This document shows, one piece after another, positions 16,650 to 25,679 of a stretch of 64,000 bases of DNA (position 1 is the stretch's first letter; each line of letters begins with the position of its first letter). The stretch comes from Nocardia concava NBRC 100430 (GTDB lineage: Bacteria; Actinomycetota; Actinomycetes; Mycobacteriales; Mycobacteriaceae). The stretch spans positions 33,309 to 97,308 of the forward strand of contig NZ_BAFX01000146.1 of the NCBI RefSeq assembly GCF_000308815.1, read 5' to 3'. A program made the translations under genes and the position numbers. The notes beneath the pieces were generated by a model. That model did not search any database. It was given only the letters and a program-made list of their open reading frames with translations, and was not told where the DNA came from.

Positions 16650-18083
16650 ATGGAGTACCAGAGTCTGTTCATCGGTGGCCAGTGGACTGCGCCGTCCGGC
16701 CCCGACACCCTGCCCGTCGTCTCGCCCGCAACCCTGGAAACCGTCGGCAGCGTGCCCGTCGTCACCCGCGCCGATGTGGACGCCGCGGTCGCGGCCGCGC
16801 GCCGGGCCTTCGACAGCGGACCCTGGCCCGCCACCCCGCCGGAGGAGCGCGCCGCCCTGCTGTCCCGCGTCGTCGCGCTGCTGGACCAGAAGGCCGGGGA
16901 TCTGGCCAATGCCCTCTCCGCCGAGATGGGCGCGCCCACCATGGCCGCCAGCACCCTCAACTACGTTCCGGCCCGCGCCACCCTCGACTTCTACGCCGGA
17001 CTCGGAAAGTCGTTCCCCTGGACCGAGACTCGGACCGGTCTGTTCGGTACCACGCGGGTCTCACGCGAACCGGTCGGCGTGGTCGCGGCCATCATCGCCT
17101 GGAACGTGCCACTCTTCCTGGCCGTCAACAAGCTGGCGCCCGCCCTGCTGGCCGGCTGCAGCGTGGTCCTCAAGCCCGCGCCGCTGACCCCGCTGGCCGC
17201 CAACCTGCTCGCCGACATCTTCGCCGAGGCCGGTCTGCCCGAGGGCGTGCTGTCGGTGCTGCCCGCCGAGGCCGACGCCTCCGAATACCTGGTCTCCCAT
17301 CCCGGCATCGACAAGGTGACCTTCACCGGCAGCTCCGCCGTCGGCCGCAAGATCGCCAGCATCGCGGGCAGCCAGCTCAAGCGCTGTTCGCTGGAGCTGG
17401 GCGGCAAGTCGGCCGCGATCCTGTTGCCGGACATGAACATCGAGGACATGCCCAAGCTCGCCTTCTCGGGCCTGATGAACAGCGGCCAGGCCTGCGTGGC
17501 CCAGACCCGTATCCTGGCCCCGCGCGGTCGCTACGACGAGATCCTCGAGGCGCTCACCGCGTCCATCGATCTGTTCCCGGTCGGCCTGCCCGACGATCCG
17601 GCCGCCCAGCTCGGCCCGCTCATCTCGGAGAAGCAACGCGAGCGCGTCGAGGGCTACATCGCCACCGGCAAGGACGAGGGCGCGCGCCTGATCCGCGGCG
17701 GCGACCGCCCCGCCGACCTGCCCGGCTGGTACGTGAAACCGACCGTCTTCGCCGACGTCACCAACTCCATGACCATCGCCCGCGAGGAGATCTTCGGCCC
17801 GGTCCTCTCGGTCCTGCCCTACGACACCGAGGCCGAGGCCATCGCGATCGCCAACGACAGCGACTACGGCCTCGCGGGCTCGGTCTGGACCACCGACATC
17901 GAACACGGCGCATCCGTGGCAGCCAAGGTCCGCACCGGCACCTACGCCATCAACTGGTACGCCTTCGACGCCTGCGCCCCCTTCGGCGGCTACAAGACCT
18001 CCGGCATCGGCCGCGAGAACGGCCCCGAGGGCCTGGACGCCTACTGCGAGACCAAATCCCTTCTGATGCCGATGGGTGCTTGA
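16650..18083 (+). CDS. NAD(P)-dependent aldehyde dehydrogenase
   Basis: A 477-residue soluble enzyme of the ALDH superfamily that oxidises an aldehyde to the carboxylic acid. The catalytic Cys is residue 282 in NSGQACVAQTR and the general-base Glu is residue 249 in LELGGKSA. The cofactor segment AIIAWNVPLF, the FTGSSAVGRKIA turn and the EEIFGPVLSVLPYD motif are all intact. The length is normal. Its place in the gene order matches Rv0223c of M. tuberculosis. The KstR-like site directly before the ATG suggests control by sterols; a role in steroid or sterol side-chain aldehyde oxidation is an inference from that. It is convergent with pckG, with a shared bidirectional terminator. Confidence 0.93.
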   Translation: MEYQSLFIGGQWTAPSGPDTLPVVSPATLETVGSVPVVTRADVDAAVAAARRAFDSGPWPATPPEERAALLSRVVALLDQKAGDLANALSAEMGAPTMAASTLNYVPARATLDFYAGLGKSFPWTETRTGLFGTTRVSREPVGVVAAIIAWNVPLFLAVNKLAPALLAGCSVVLKPAPLTPLAANLLADIFAEAGLPEGVLSVLPAEADASEYLVSHPGIDKVTFTGSSAVGRKIASIAGSQLKRCSLELGGKSAAILLPDMNIEDMPKLAFSGLMNSGQACVAQTRILAPRGRYDEILEALTASIDLFPVGLPDDPAAQLGPLISEKQRERVEGYIATGKDEGARLIRGGDRPADLPGWYVKPTVFADVTNSMTIAREEIFGPVLSVLPYDTEAEAIAIANDSDYGLAGSVWTTDIEHGASVAAKVRTGTYAINWYAFDACAPFGGYKTSGIGRENGPEGLDAYCETKSLLMPMGA

Positions 18084-18228
18084 CCGCCTCTCCGCGACTT
18101 CAGCGGGCGGCTCGGGTGCCGCTTCCAGCCGTGCACCCGGGCCGGCGGTCGAGCCAAAACAATTTCGGGCGTACCCGACGAGTTACCCTCGCCACCCGAA
18201 ATCAGTTGTCCCGTCCCCAAAAACAAAC

Positions 18229-18259
18229 GGCTCGCCCGCACTCTCAGTGCGGGCGAGCC
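18229..18259. terminator. bidirectional terminator between aldehyde dehydrogenase and PEPCK genes
   Basis: A perfect 14-bp stem GGCTCGCCCGCACT / AGTGCGGGCGAGCC with loop CTC. Plus-strand exit is ATTTTCGT; minus-strand exit is GTTTGTTTTTGG. Both sides therefore carry T-rich tails, as expected between convergent genes. Confidence 0.85.
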
Positions 18260-18273
18260 ATTTTCGTCATATC

Positions 18274-20100
18274 TCAGGCCAAACGCTCCTTGAGGGCCTC
18301 GAACTCGTCGCGGAGGCCGGAAGGCAGCTTGTCGCCGATGAACTGGAACCACTCCTCGATGGAGGGGATCTCGTTCTTCCACTCGTCGACGTTGACCGCG
18401 AGCGCCTCGTCGACGTCGTCGGCGTTCACGTCCAGGCCCTCGAGGTCGAGGTCGGCGGCGTGCGGGACATTGCCGATCGGGGTGGCCTCGGCCGACTTCG
18501 TGCCCTCGATGCGGCCGACGACCCACTCCAGCACGCGGGAGTTCTCGCCGAAGCCCGGCCACAGGAAGCGGCCGTCGGCGCCGCGGCGGAACCAGTTGAC
18601 GTAGAAGATCTTCGGCAGCGCCTGGGCATCGGCGTTCTTGCCGAGGGTGATCCAGTGGTTCAGGTAGTCACCGACGTGGTAGCCCATGAACGGCAGCATG
18701 GCCATCGGGTCGCGGCGCACGGTGCCGACCTTGCCCTCGGCGGCGGCGGTCTGCTCGGAGCCGACGGTGGCGCCCATGAACACGCCGTGCTGCCAGTCGA
18801 AGGACTCGGTCACCAGCGGGATGGTGGTCTTGCGGCGGCCGCCGAAGAGGATGGCCGAGATCGGCACGCCCTGCGGGTCGTCCCACTCGGGGGCCAGGGT
18901 CGGGCACTGCGACATCGGGGTGCAGTAGCGCGAGTTCGGGTGCGCGGCCAGGGTTTCCGACTCGCGCTCGAACCAGTCGTTGCCCTTCCAGTCGATGAGG
19001 TGGTCCGGGGTGCCCTCCAGGCCCTCCCACCACACATCGTTGTCGTCGGTCAGGGCGACGTTGGTGTAGACGGTGTTGCCGGCCTCCATGGTGGCCATGG
19101 CGTTCGGGTTCGAGCTGTGGTTGGTGCCGGGGGCGACACCGAAGAAGCCGAATTCCGGGTTGACGGCATATAGTCGGCCGTCCTTGCCGAAGCGCATCCA
19201 CGCGATGTCGTCACCGAGGGTCTCGGCGCGCCAGCCCGGGATGGTCGGCTGGATCATGGCGAGGTTGGTCTTGCCGCAGGCCGACGGGAACGCGGCGGCG
19301 ATGTAGTACGCCTTGTTCTCCGGCGAGATCAGCTTGAGGATCAGCATGTGCTCGGCCAGCCAGCCCTCGTCGTGCGCCATGGCGGAGGCGATGCGCAGCG
19401 AGTAGCACTTCTTGCCCAGCAGCGCGTTGCCGCCGTAACCCGAACCGTAGGACCAGATTTCGCGGTCCTCGGGGAAGTGGGTGATGTACTTGGTGTCGTT
19501 GCACGGCCACGGCACGTCGGCCTGGCCCTCGGCCAGCGGGGCGCCCACGGAGTGCAGGGCCTTCACGAACGGCTTGTCGGTGCCCAGCTTCTCCAGGGCG
19601 GCGCTGCCGGCGCGGGTCATCACGCGCATGGAGACCACGACGTACTCGGAGTCGGTGATCTCGACGCCCAGCTTGGGGTCCTCGGCGCCGAGCGGGCCCA
19701 TGCAGAAGGGCACCACGTACATGGTGCGGCCCTTCATGCTGCCGCGGTACAGCTCGGTCATGGTGGCGCGCATCTCGGCCGGGTCGACCCAGTTGTTGGT
19801 CGGGCCGGCGTCGGCCTCGCTCTTGGAGCAGATGTAGGTGCGCGATTCGACGCGGGCGACGTCGGACGGATCAGAGAGCGCCAGGTAGGAGTTGGGCTTC
19901 TTCTTCTCGTTCAACTTCTTGAAGGTGCCGGCGGCGACCAGCTGCTCGGAGAGGCGGACGGCCTCTTCCTCGGATCCATCGGCCCAGACCACGCGATCGG
20001 GCTGGGTGAGTTCCGCGACCTCCTGTACCCAGGCAAGCAGTTCCTTGTGCTCGGTGGGCGCGGTGCCATCATGAAGACCAGGAATGGTCGCTGAGGTCAT
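18274..20100 (-). CDS. pckG: phosphoenolpyruvate carboxykinase (GTP)
   Basis: A 608-residue cytoplasmic enzyme catalysing oxaloacetate + GTP <-> PEP + GDP + CO2, the link between the TCA cycle and gluconeogenesis. The kinase-1 loop FPSACGKTNLAM carries the reactive Cys at residue 275. Other family blocks are GPLGAEDPKLGVEITDSEYV, WSYGSGYGGNALLGKKC, GFFGVAPGTNHSSNPNAM and ILFGGRRKTTIPLVTESFDW. Length and sequence are of the GTP-dependent class used by actinobacteria (PckA in M. tuberculosis nomenclature). The start is the ATG at 20100 with AGGAGAG eight bases upstream. The 239-bp region upstream (20101-20339) should hold the promoter; no operator was recognised. Confidence 0.97.
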   Translation of the reverse strand: MTSATIPGLHDGTAPTEHKELLAWVQEVAELTQPDRVVWADGSEEEAVRLSEQLVAAGTFKKLNEKKKPNSYLALSDPSDVARVESRTYICSKSEADAGPTNNWVDPAEMRATMTELYRGSMKGRTMYVVPFCMGPLGAEDPKLGVEITDSEYVVVSMRVMTRAGSAALEKLGTDKPFVKALHSVGAPLAEGQADVPWPCNDTKYITHFPEDREIWSYGSGYGGNALLGKKCYSLRIASAMAHDEGWLAEHMLILKLISPENKAYYIAAAFPSACGKTNLAMIQPTIPGWRAETLGDDIAWMRFGKDGRLYAVNPEFGFFGVAPGTNHSSNPNAMATMEAGNTVYTNVALTDDNDVWWEGLEGTPDHLIDWKGNDWFERESETLAAHPNSRYCTPMSQCPTLAPEWDDPQGVPISAILFGGRRKTTIPLVTESFDWQHGVFMGATVGSEQTAAAEGKVGTVRRDPMAMLPFMGYHVGDYLNHWITLGKNADAQALPKIFYVNWFRRGADGRFLWPGFGENSRVLEWVVGRIEGTKSAEATPIGNVPHAADLDLEGLDVNADDVDEALAVNVDEWKNEIPSIEEWFQFIGDKLPSGLRDEFEALKERLA

Positions 20101-20339
20101 GAAAACTCTCCTGAGATGGGCGGCCCCGATGGCCTCGAGCCGAGGACCACGGCTCGCGACACCGAGTGCCACTACTTGCGGCAGGACTCCCGCTCGTCTC
20201 GCCGTCGGCCCGTCCACTGGACGCGCGTACAACAACACGGCGGATGCCCTAGTTCCTGCCATAGAGGTTAACGCCACATATCGGGGTGTACGGAATCGGG
20301 TTGTCCAGTCGGTATCGGGTCGAAACCTGCGACCAGCCG

Positions 20340-21785
20340 CTATGCGAATTCGAGTGCGGCCAGGTCACGCTCGCATGCCGCCAGTAAAGCGGGGCGCCGC
20401 TGCGCCGCCTGCCGCAATTGCGCCTCCAATTCACCGACCCGCAGATCGGTTTCCACCAGGCGCGCGGTGGCACTCCCGAGCACCTCGTCGGTGAGCCGCT
20501 CCTCGACGTCCACCAGCGCCGTTGCGACCCGCTGTTCCAGCTGCGCACGGGCGTCAACCAGCGTGTCCGCGACCCATTGCCGCAGGTGAGCGCCGTCGGC
20601 GAGGCGGCGGCGGGCGCGCACCACCCAGCTCGCGACGGCGGCACCGAGGAGCAGACTGACCGGCATGATCGCGTAGTCGAAGGCCCGCAACAGGGCCAGC
20701 GGAGCCACCAGCAGGCGGCCCAATCCGAAGCCGCCCGAGGCACCCAGCGCGATCACCAGATGGTCCTCCACGCCCCGCGAGCGCGGACCCGGCGACTGCA
20801 CCCGGCGCGAGACCCGTTCCGGCGGTGGCGGAAAAGATATATGCCATTCCTCCGCGACGGATTCTTCGACTTGACGGCACAATTCGCCGATCCTGGAACG
20901 AATCGTCCGATCAATCTCCTGTGTGAGTTTTTCCACAGAATCGCTCACCTGACGCGGAAATTCGGCGAGCGCGCTCCGCGGCAGCCCTTCGATTTCGGCC
21001 CGCGCCTGCCCGTGCAGCGTCCGAATCCTGGCCCCGACCTCGTGCAATAGATCGACGCGGGCCAACTGCAGCCGATTCCGCACGATCGCCATGGCACTCC
21101 CGCGCCCGCCGTCCCCGACCGCCAGCAGCCGCGCCCGCTCCTCCCGCAGCACCGCCACATCTCCCCCGTCGCGCACCTTGGCCACCTGCGCCTCGATCCG
21201 CCGCCGAGTCTCGGCCACCACCCGCTCCCGCACGATCGCCACCTGATCCCCGACCGCCCCCGCACCGCTCGCCGCCACCAGCCGCGCATGCAACAACCCC
21301 ACCCCCGACCGATCCACCAGCGCCGCATCCCCCGCGGCCCGCCCCACCGCCGCCATCCGCGCCGACACCGGCACGATCTCCTCCGCCTCCCCGCCCGCCT
21401 CCACAAGCAGCTCGGTATCCAGCTTCCGCACCTCCCGCCAATCCCGATGCGCGTGAATCCCGTCCAACGCGAACACGATCCGCGTCCCATCCCCCCGCAA
21501 CCCCCGCACCCGCCCCAGCAGCTCTTCACCGATCAGCGCCCCGGCATCGAGCACGACCAGCGCGACGGGGTACGGGCGAGGCAGATCGTCGTCACCGATC
21601 ACGCTGAGATCGATGTGCGGATGGAATCGGGCCAACTCGACCCGCAGCGCCGCCGCGTGTGACTCGTCGCCGCCGATCAGCGCGATCTCCCGAACCGGCT
21701 CGGAGCCACCACCGACCGCGCGCAGTAGCGCCAGTCCGTGTGGATTCCAGCGGGCTACAACGGCTTCCGCGGCAGCGGAGATCAC
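20340..21785 (-). CDS. dynamin-like/GTPase-related membrane protein without a P-loop
   Basis: A 481-residue protein, second gene of a pair with the GTPase at 21824-22501. The N-terminal region follows a GTPase-like fold (REIALIGGDESHAAALRVEL, VALVVLDAGAL, VFALDGIHAHRDW) but the P-loop Gly-Lys-Ser/Thr is missing. The middle (about 170-340) is rich in charged helices likely to form coiled coil. A hydrophobic region of about 45 residues near 345-390 looks like two close membrane spans. The C-terminus is again helical and charged. This architecture resembles bacterial dynamin-like or YfjP-type proteins. Rv0210 is a candidate counterpart from gene order and length (from memory). The start GTG at 21785 lies 38 bp after the previous stop. 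The function is unknown; membrane remodelling is speculative. Confidence 0.65.
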   Translation of the reverse strand: MISAAAEAVVARWNPHGLALLRAVGGGSEPVREIALIGGDESHAAALRVELARFHPHIDLSVIGDDDLPRPYPVALVVLDAGALIGEELLGRVRGLRGDGTRIVFALDGIHAHRDWREVRKLDTELLVEAGGEAEEIVPVSARMAAVGRAAGDAALVDRSGVGLLHARLVAASGAGAVGDQVAIVRERVVAETRRRIEAQVAKVRDGGDVAVLREERARLLAVGDGGRGSAMAIVRNRLQLARVDLLHEVGARIRTLHGQARAEIEGLPRSALAEFPRQVSDSVEKLTQEIDRTIRSRIGELCRQVEESVAEEWHISFPPPPERVSRRVQSPGPRSRGVEDHLVIALGASGGFGLGRLLVAPLALLRAFDYAIMPVSLLLGAAVASWVVRARRRLADGAHLRQWVADTLVDARAQLEQRVATALVDVEERLTDEVLGSATARLVETDLRVGELEAQLRQAAQRRPALLAACERDLAALEFA

Positions 21786-21823
21786 ATCGCTGATTCGTTC
21801 CCGAGCGGGATTCGGCTTGGACT

Positions 21824-22501
21824 TCAGGCCGATTCGGCGTTCAGGCGCGCCGATGCGACCGCGTAGCGGCGGTGGAGTTCGTGGTGGAGGGGGTCTATTC
21901 CGGTGGCGCAGTGGAGGATTTGGAGCAGGGGGCGGGGGCCGAGGGTGGGGTCGGCACGGAGGGCGGCGAGGGCGCAGGAGACGCCGTGCAGGTCCCAGCG
22001 GTCCAGGAGGGCTTGGCGGGCTTGGGGATCGGGGGTGGCGCCGGGTGCGGTGAAGAGGTCGTGGGAGAGGGTGCGGGGCGGGTTGGGGTGGGTGGTGAGG
22101 CGGGCGAGGGTGTCGAGGTCGGGGGCGGTGAGGGTGCCGGAGCGGGTGCGGGCGGCGAGGGAGGCGACCACGGGGAAGACGCGGTGGCCGAGGGCGGTGG
22201 TGAGGGATTCGGCCAGCGCGGCGGCATCGGACCAACGGGTCCCTATGGAATCGGCCTTGTTGAGGACGACAAGGGTGCGGTCGGGCGGGAGGGTGGCCAG
22301 CAGGCGGCGGTCGGCGGGGTCGGCGGTGCCGGGGAGGACGTAGAGGAGCAGGTCGGCGTCGAGGGTGGGGGCGGGTTGCCCGGGCTGGTCGACCGGTCGG
22401 GTTTCTTCGGCGGTGAGCAGTGAGAGCGCATGTCGCAGGGTGGTTTTGCCCGCGCGGGCGCGGCCCGTCACCTGGATGCGAGGAGGTCGCCCGACCGGCA
22501 C
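21824..22501 (-). CDS. small P-loop GTPase-like protein
   Basis: A 225-residue protein. The N-terminus reads PPRIQVTGRARAGKTTLRHA, with the Walker A Lys-Thr at residues 19-20. DADLLLYVLPG resembles the switch-2 strand, and LVVLNKADSIG near residue 75 is the guanine-specificity N-K-x-D motif. Switch-2 lacks the classical DxxG, so hydrolysis may be atypical. The C-terminal 100 residues are helical. The start is a GTG at 22501 with little ribosome-binding sequence. It precedes the P-loop-less partner gene by 38 bp, so the two likely work as a pair with one active and one degenerate nucleotide site. The gene is divergent from the lipase gene. Confidence 0.7.
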   Translation of the reverse strand: MPVGRPPRIQVTGRARAGKTTLRHALSLLTAEETRPVDQPGQPAPTLDADLLLYVLPGTADPADRRLLATLPPDRTLVVLNKADSIGTRWSDAAALAESLTTALGHRVFPVVASLAARTRSGTLTAPDLDTLARLTTHPNPPRTLSHDLFTAPGATPDPQARQALLDRWDLHGVSCALAALRADPTLGPRPLLQILHCATGIDPLHHELHRRYAVASARLNAESA

Positions 22502-22739
22502 GCGGGCAGCCTAGCCGGAAGACCCTGGGCGGGTGCGCGTTTCGAATCACAAACCCGCAGGTCACCCGGTGAGAATTGACACGGATTCGACACCGACTGT
22601 GCGCCAGCACAATTCAGCGCGACGCGTCTTCACAGACACTTCGCGCTGGCCTACTCTGGCCATTCGGTCGGCATCAGCGCCGATGCACGGCTGCGGCGCA
22701 CCTCTCGGTCCACGGCCGCCGCGACAAGGGGAGGTAGCG

Positions 22740-24107
22740 ATGACCGTCAACGCCGACGTCATCCGGGTATCCGAAACAGTGGGGCCGCGCCGCGAGACAC
22801 CGGGGCCGGATCGCGAACCCGCCCGGCCACTGCCGCCGAGCCGGGATCCGTTCTTCCATCCCCCACGCGGGTTCGCGCGGCACGCACCCGGCACGATCCT
22901 GCGCCACCGCGAGGTGGAGATCGCGCTCTTCGGCCTGGTGCCCCAGCACGTGACGGCCTGGCAACTGCTGTACCGCAGCCAGGATCTGCACGGCAGGCCC
23001 GAGGTCGCCATCACGACCGTGCTGCTCCCCGGAGGCGCGGGCCCGGATTCCGAACGCCCGCTGCTGGCCTTCCAGACCGCCATGGACGCGGTCACCGACC
23101 GGTGCGCACCCTCCTACGCGCTGCGCCGCGGCGCGCTCTCCCCCGGTTCGATCACCCAGCTGGAGTGGCTGCTGGTCGCGGGCGCCCTGCGCCGCGGCTG
23201 GGCGGTCACCATCGCGGATCACGAAGGGCAGCAAGGCAATTTCGGGGTGGCGCGCGAACCCGGCTACCGCGCTCTCGATGGTGTCCGCGCCGCACTGCGT
23301 TTCGCGCCGCTGGGCCTGCGCTCGGACACCAGGGTGGCCGTGTGGGGCTATTCCGGTGGCGGCATGGCCAGTTCGTGGGCGGTGGAGATGGCCCCGGAGT
23401 ACGCGCCGGAGCTGAATATCGTGGGCGCGGTGCTGGGTGCGCCGGTGGGTGATCCGCGCCATGTCTTCCTGAACCTCGACGGCAGCATGTTCGCGGGCTT
23501 CCCGGCCATCGTGATCGCGGCGCTGCGGCAGGTGTATCCGGCCATGGCCGAGGTGGTGCGCCGCGATTTCACCCCGGAGGGCCGTCGCCTGCTGGACCGG
23601 GCGCGGAGCCTGGGCCCGATCGCGGTGCTGCCGCTGCTGGTCGGCCGCCGCATGGACGACATCCTGACCCGCCCGCTGGCCGAGATCCTGCCGGACCTCG
23701 AGGACATGTTCGACGATCTGCGCCTGGGCAATCGGACCCCGGCCTGTCCGGTGCTGGTGGTGCAGCCCGTGCACGACCAGGTCATCGACGCCGCGGGCAT
23801 CGACGGCCAGGTGGAGCGCTACCGGGCCGGCGGCGCGGCGGTCTGGTACGTCCGCGATCGCCTCAGCGAGCATTTCTCGCTGCTGCCGCTGGCGACCCCG
23901 ATGAGCCTGGACTGGCTGGCCGATCGGCTGGCCGGGAAAACTCTTACCGAACCCACAACCAAGACCGTATGGTCGGTCGCGCTGTCCCCGGCGCACTGGC
24001 GCGGCATGGTGGAAATGGCAACTACCGCAATGCGAGTCACGTTCGGCCTGCCCTTACGCCCGCCCGCCACACCGGCGTCGGGCGAGGTCTCGGGCCTGGC
24101 GGCCTGA
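22740..24107 (+). CDS. LIP-family (secretory-type) lipase/esterase
   Basis: A 455-residue alpha/beta-hydrolase of the secretory lipase family (PF03583-like, as in Candida and mycobacterial/nocardial lipases). PFFHPPRGFARHAPGTILRH is the conserved entry segment. The nucleophile is Ser205 in VWGYSGGGM, and LVVQPVHDQVI near residue 340 supplies the acid (Asp); the catalytic His is probably in LSEHFSLLPLA. No signal peptide is visible at the N-terminus, so it may be intracellular or exported another way. The ATG at 22740 is preceded by GGGGAGG. The gene stands alone, divergent from the GTPase pair and 58 bp upstream of trmB. Confidence 0.85.
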   Translation: MTVNADVIRVSETVGPRRETPGPDREPARPLPPSRDPFFHPPRGFARHAPGTILRHREVEIALFGLVPQHVTAWQLLYRSQDLHGRPEVAITTVLLPGGAGPDSERPLLAFQTAMDAVTDRCAPSYALRRGALSPGSITQLEWLLVAGALRRGWAVTIADHEGQQGNFGVAREPGYRALDGVRAALRFAPLGLRSDTRVAVWGYSGGGMASSWAVEMAPEYAPELNIVGAVLGAPVGDPRHVFLNLDGSMFAGFPAIVIAALRQVYPAMAEVVRRDFTPEGRRLLDRARSLGPIAVLPLLVGRRMDDILTRPLAEILPDLEDMFDDLRLGNRTPACPVLVVQPVHDQVIDAAGIDGQVERYRAGGAAVWYVRDRLSEHFSLLPLATPMSLDWLADRLAGKTLTEPTTKTVWSVALSPAHWRGMVEMATTAMRVTFGLPLRPPATPASGEVSGLAA

Positions 24108-24165
24108 CCGATCGCGGCCGCGGCAACCCCGGTCGATTGCTGCGCTAAAGAAGCAATACTGGACA

Positions 24166-24912
24166 ATGGACGCCGTGAACGACGCCGCGAACCAGCACAC
24201 GGGAAACCGTCTCTACCCCCGGGTCACCAGCTTCCGCGCCCGTCGCGGCGCGGTCTCGCCCGCGCGGCAGGACGCCTGGGATCGGGTGTGGCCGCGCATC
24301 GGCAAGGACGTGTCCGACGAAAAGCTGGACGCCGACGCCTGGTTCGGCCGGTCGGCCCCGCTGATCGTCGAGATCGGCTGCGGCACCGGCACGGCCACCG
24401 CGGCCATGGCGCAGGCCGAGCCGCAGTTCAATCTGATCGGCATCGAGGTCTACAAGCCGGGCCTGGCGCAGCTGGTGCAGCGGGTCGAGCGCGAGCAGAT
24501 CGAGAACATCCGGCTGCTGCGCGGCGATGCCGTGGATGTCCTGGAAAATATGATTGCTCCCGAATCGCTGACGGGGGTTCGCGTGTTCTTTCCGGATCCG
24601 TGGCCCAAGGCACGCCACCATAAGCGACGGCTGCTGCAGCCGGAGACCTTCGCACTCATCGCAAGTCGCCTGAAGCCGGGCGGCGTGTTGCATGTCGCGA
24701 CCGATCACGCCGATTACGCGGAATGGATCGGCGCGTACGGAAATAAGGAACCGCAGCTCATCGGCATGAATGAGCCGACGGGCGGAGACCCGGAAGCCTA
24801 TAAAACCAAGGCACCGATTGGTTTTGAACGTCCGATTACCAAGTTCGAAAACAAAGGACTCCGCGCGGGTAGCGCCATCACGGAGTTCATCTGGGGGAAG
24901 ATCGAATCATGA
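24166..24912 (+). CDS. trmB: tRNA (guanine46-N7)-methyltransferase
   Basis: A 248-residue SAM-dependent enzyme that methylates N7 of G46 in the variable loop of tRNAs. It carries LIVEIGCGTGTATAAMA (motif I, near residue 68), LIGIEVYKPGLAQLV and the family signature RVFFPDPWPKARHHKRRL, and ends with HVATDHADYAEW and a Thr/Phe-rich tail (GFERPITKFENKG). The first 50 residues include a basic segment (RLYPRVTSFRARRG) typical of TrmB. An in-frame GTG ten bases after the ATG is an alternative start. The stop codon overlaps the next gene by four bases (ATGA), giving trmB-NYN-mmpL3, the order known from mycobacteria (Rv0208c-Rv0207c-Rv0206c). Confidence 0.96.
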   Translation: MDAVNDAANQHTGNRLYPRVTSFRARRGAVSPARQDAWDRVWPRIGKDVSDEKLDADAWFGRSAPLIVEIGCGTGTATAAMAQAEPQFNLIGIEVYKPGLAQLVQRVEREQIENIRLLRGDAVDVLENMIAPESLTGVRVFFPDPWPKARHHKRRLLQPETFALIASRLKPGGVLHVATDHADYAEWIGAYGNKEPQLIGMNEPTGGDPEAYKTKAPIGFERPITKFENKGLRAGSAITEFIWGKIES

Positions 24913-25679
24913 GCGTCAGTGAGATGGCCCCCGAGGTCGAGGAAGTTGCCGGATTAATGCACGGCACCCCGTCGGCCGAACTATCGGGCACCGCAGGGCT
25001 CGGCGGCAGCACCGCGGTAGCCATGGGCGGCACCGCCACCGACGTGCGTCGCGTCCTGCTGGTCTGGGATGCGCCGAACCTCGACATGGGTCTCGGCGCC
25101 ATCCTCGGCGGTCGCCCGACCGCCGCGTACCGCCCGCGCTTCGACGCGCTGGGCCGCTGGCTGCTGGCCCGCACCGCCGAATTGTCGGTGGGCAGCGTCA
25201 CCCGCGTCGAACCCGAGGCCACGGTCTTCACCAATATCGCCCCGGGCACCGCGGATGTAGTGCGCCCGTGGGTCGAGGCGCTGCGCAATGTCGGTTACGC
25301 CGTCTTCGCCAAACCCAAGATCGACGAAGACTCCGATGTCGACTCCGACATGCTCGCCCACATCGAATTGCGTCGCCGCGGTGCCGGTTTGGCCGGAATC
25401 ATGGTGGCCTCCGCCGACGGGCAGGCGTTCCGCGCGCCGCTCGAGGAGCTGGCCGCCTCCGGTGTGCCGGTTCAGGTGCTGGGTTTCCGCGAGCACGCGA
25501 GTTGGGCCGTCACGTCGGATATTCTCGAGTTCATCGACCTCGAGGACATCCCGGGCGTGTTCCGTGAACCGCTGCCCCGGGTCAGCCTCGACTCGCTGCC
25601 CGACGAGGGAGCCTGGCTGCAGCCGTTCCGGCCGCTGTCCGCCCTGCTCACCTCCCGCCCCGCTCAAGGAGTCGCTTAG
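24909..25679 (+). CDS. NYN domain protein
   Basis: A 256-residue protein with a PIN-like NYN (LabA/DUF88) domain. Acidic residues at RRVLLVWDAPNLDMGLG (near residue 53), KIDEDSDVDSDMLAHI (near 145) and GIMVASADGQAF (near 168) form the expected metal-binding cluster of an RNase-type fold. The N-terminal 45 residues are low-complexity. It is translationally coupled at both ends (ATGA with trmB, TAGTG with mmpL3). The corresponding mycobacterial gene Rv0207c is a conserved neighbour of mmpL3. Nuclease activity is inferred from the domain; the substrate is unknown. Confidence 0.85.
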   Translation: MSVSEMAPEVEEVAGLMHGTPSAELSGTAGLGGSTAVAMGGTATDVRRVLLVWDAPNLDMGLGAILGGRPTAAYRPRFDALGRWLLARTAELSVGSVTRVEPEATVFTNIAPGTADVVRPWVEALRNVGYAVFAKPKIDEDSDVDSDMLAHIELRRRGAGLAGIMVASADGQAFRAPLEELAASGVPVQVLGFREHASWAVTSDILEFIDLEDIPGVFREPLPRVSLDSLPDEGAWLQPFRPLSALLTSRPAQGVA

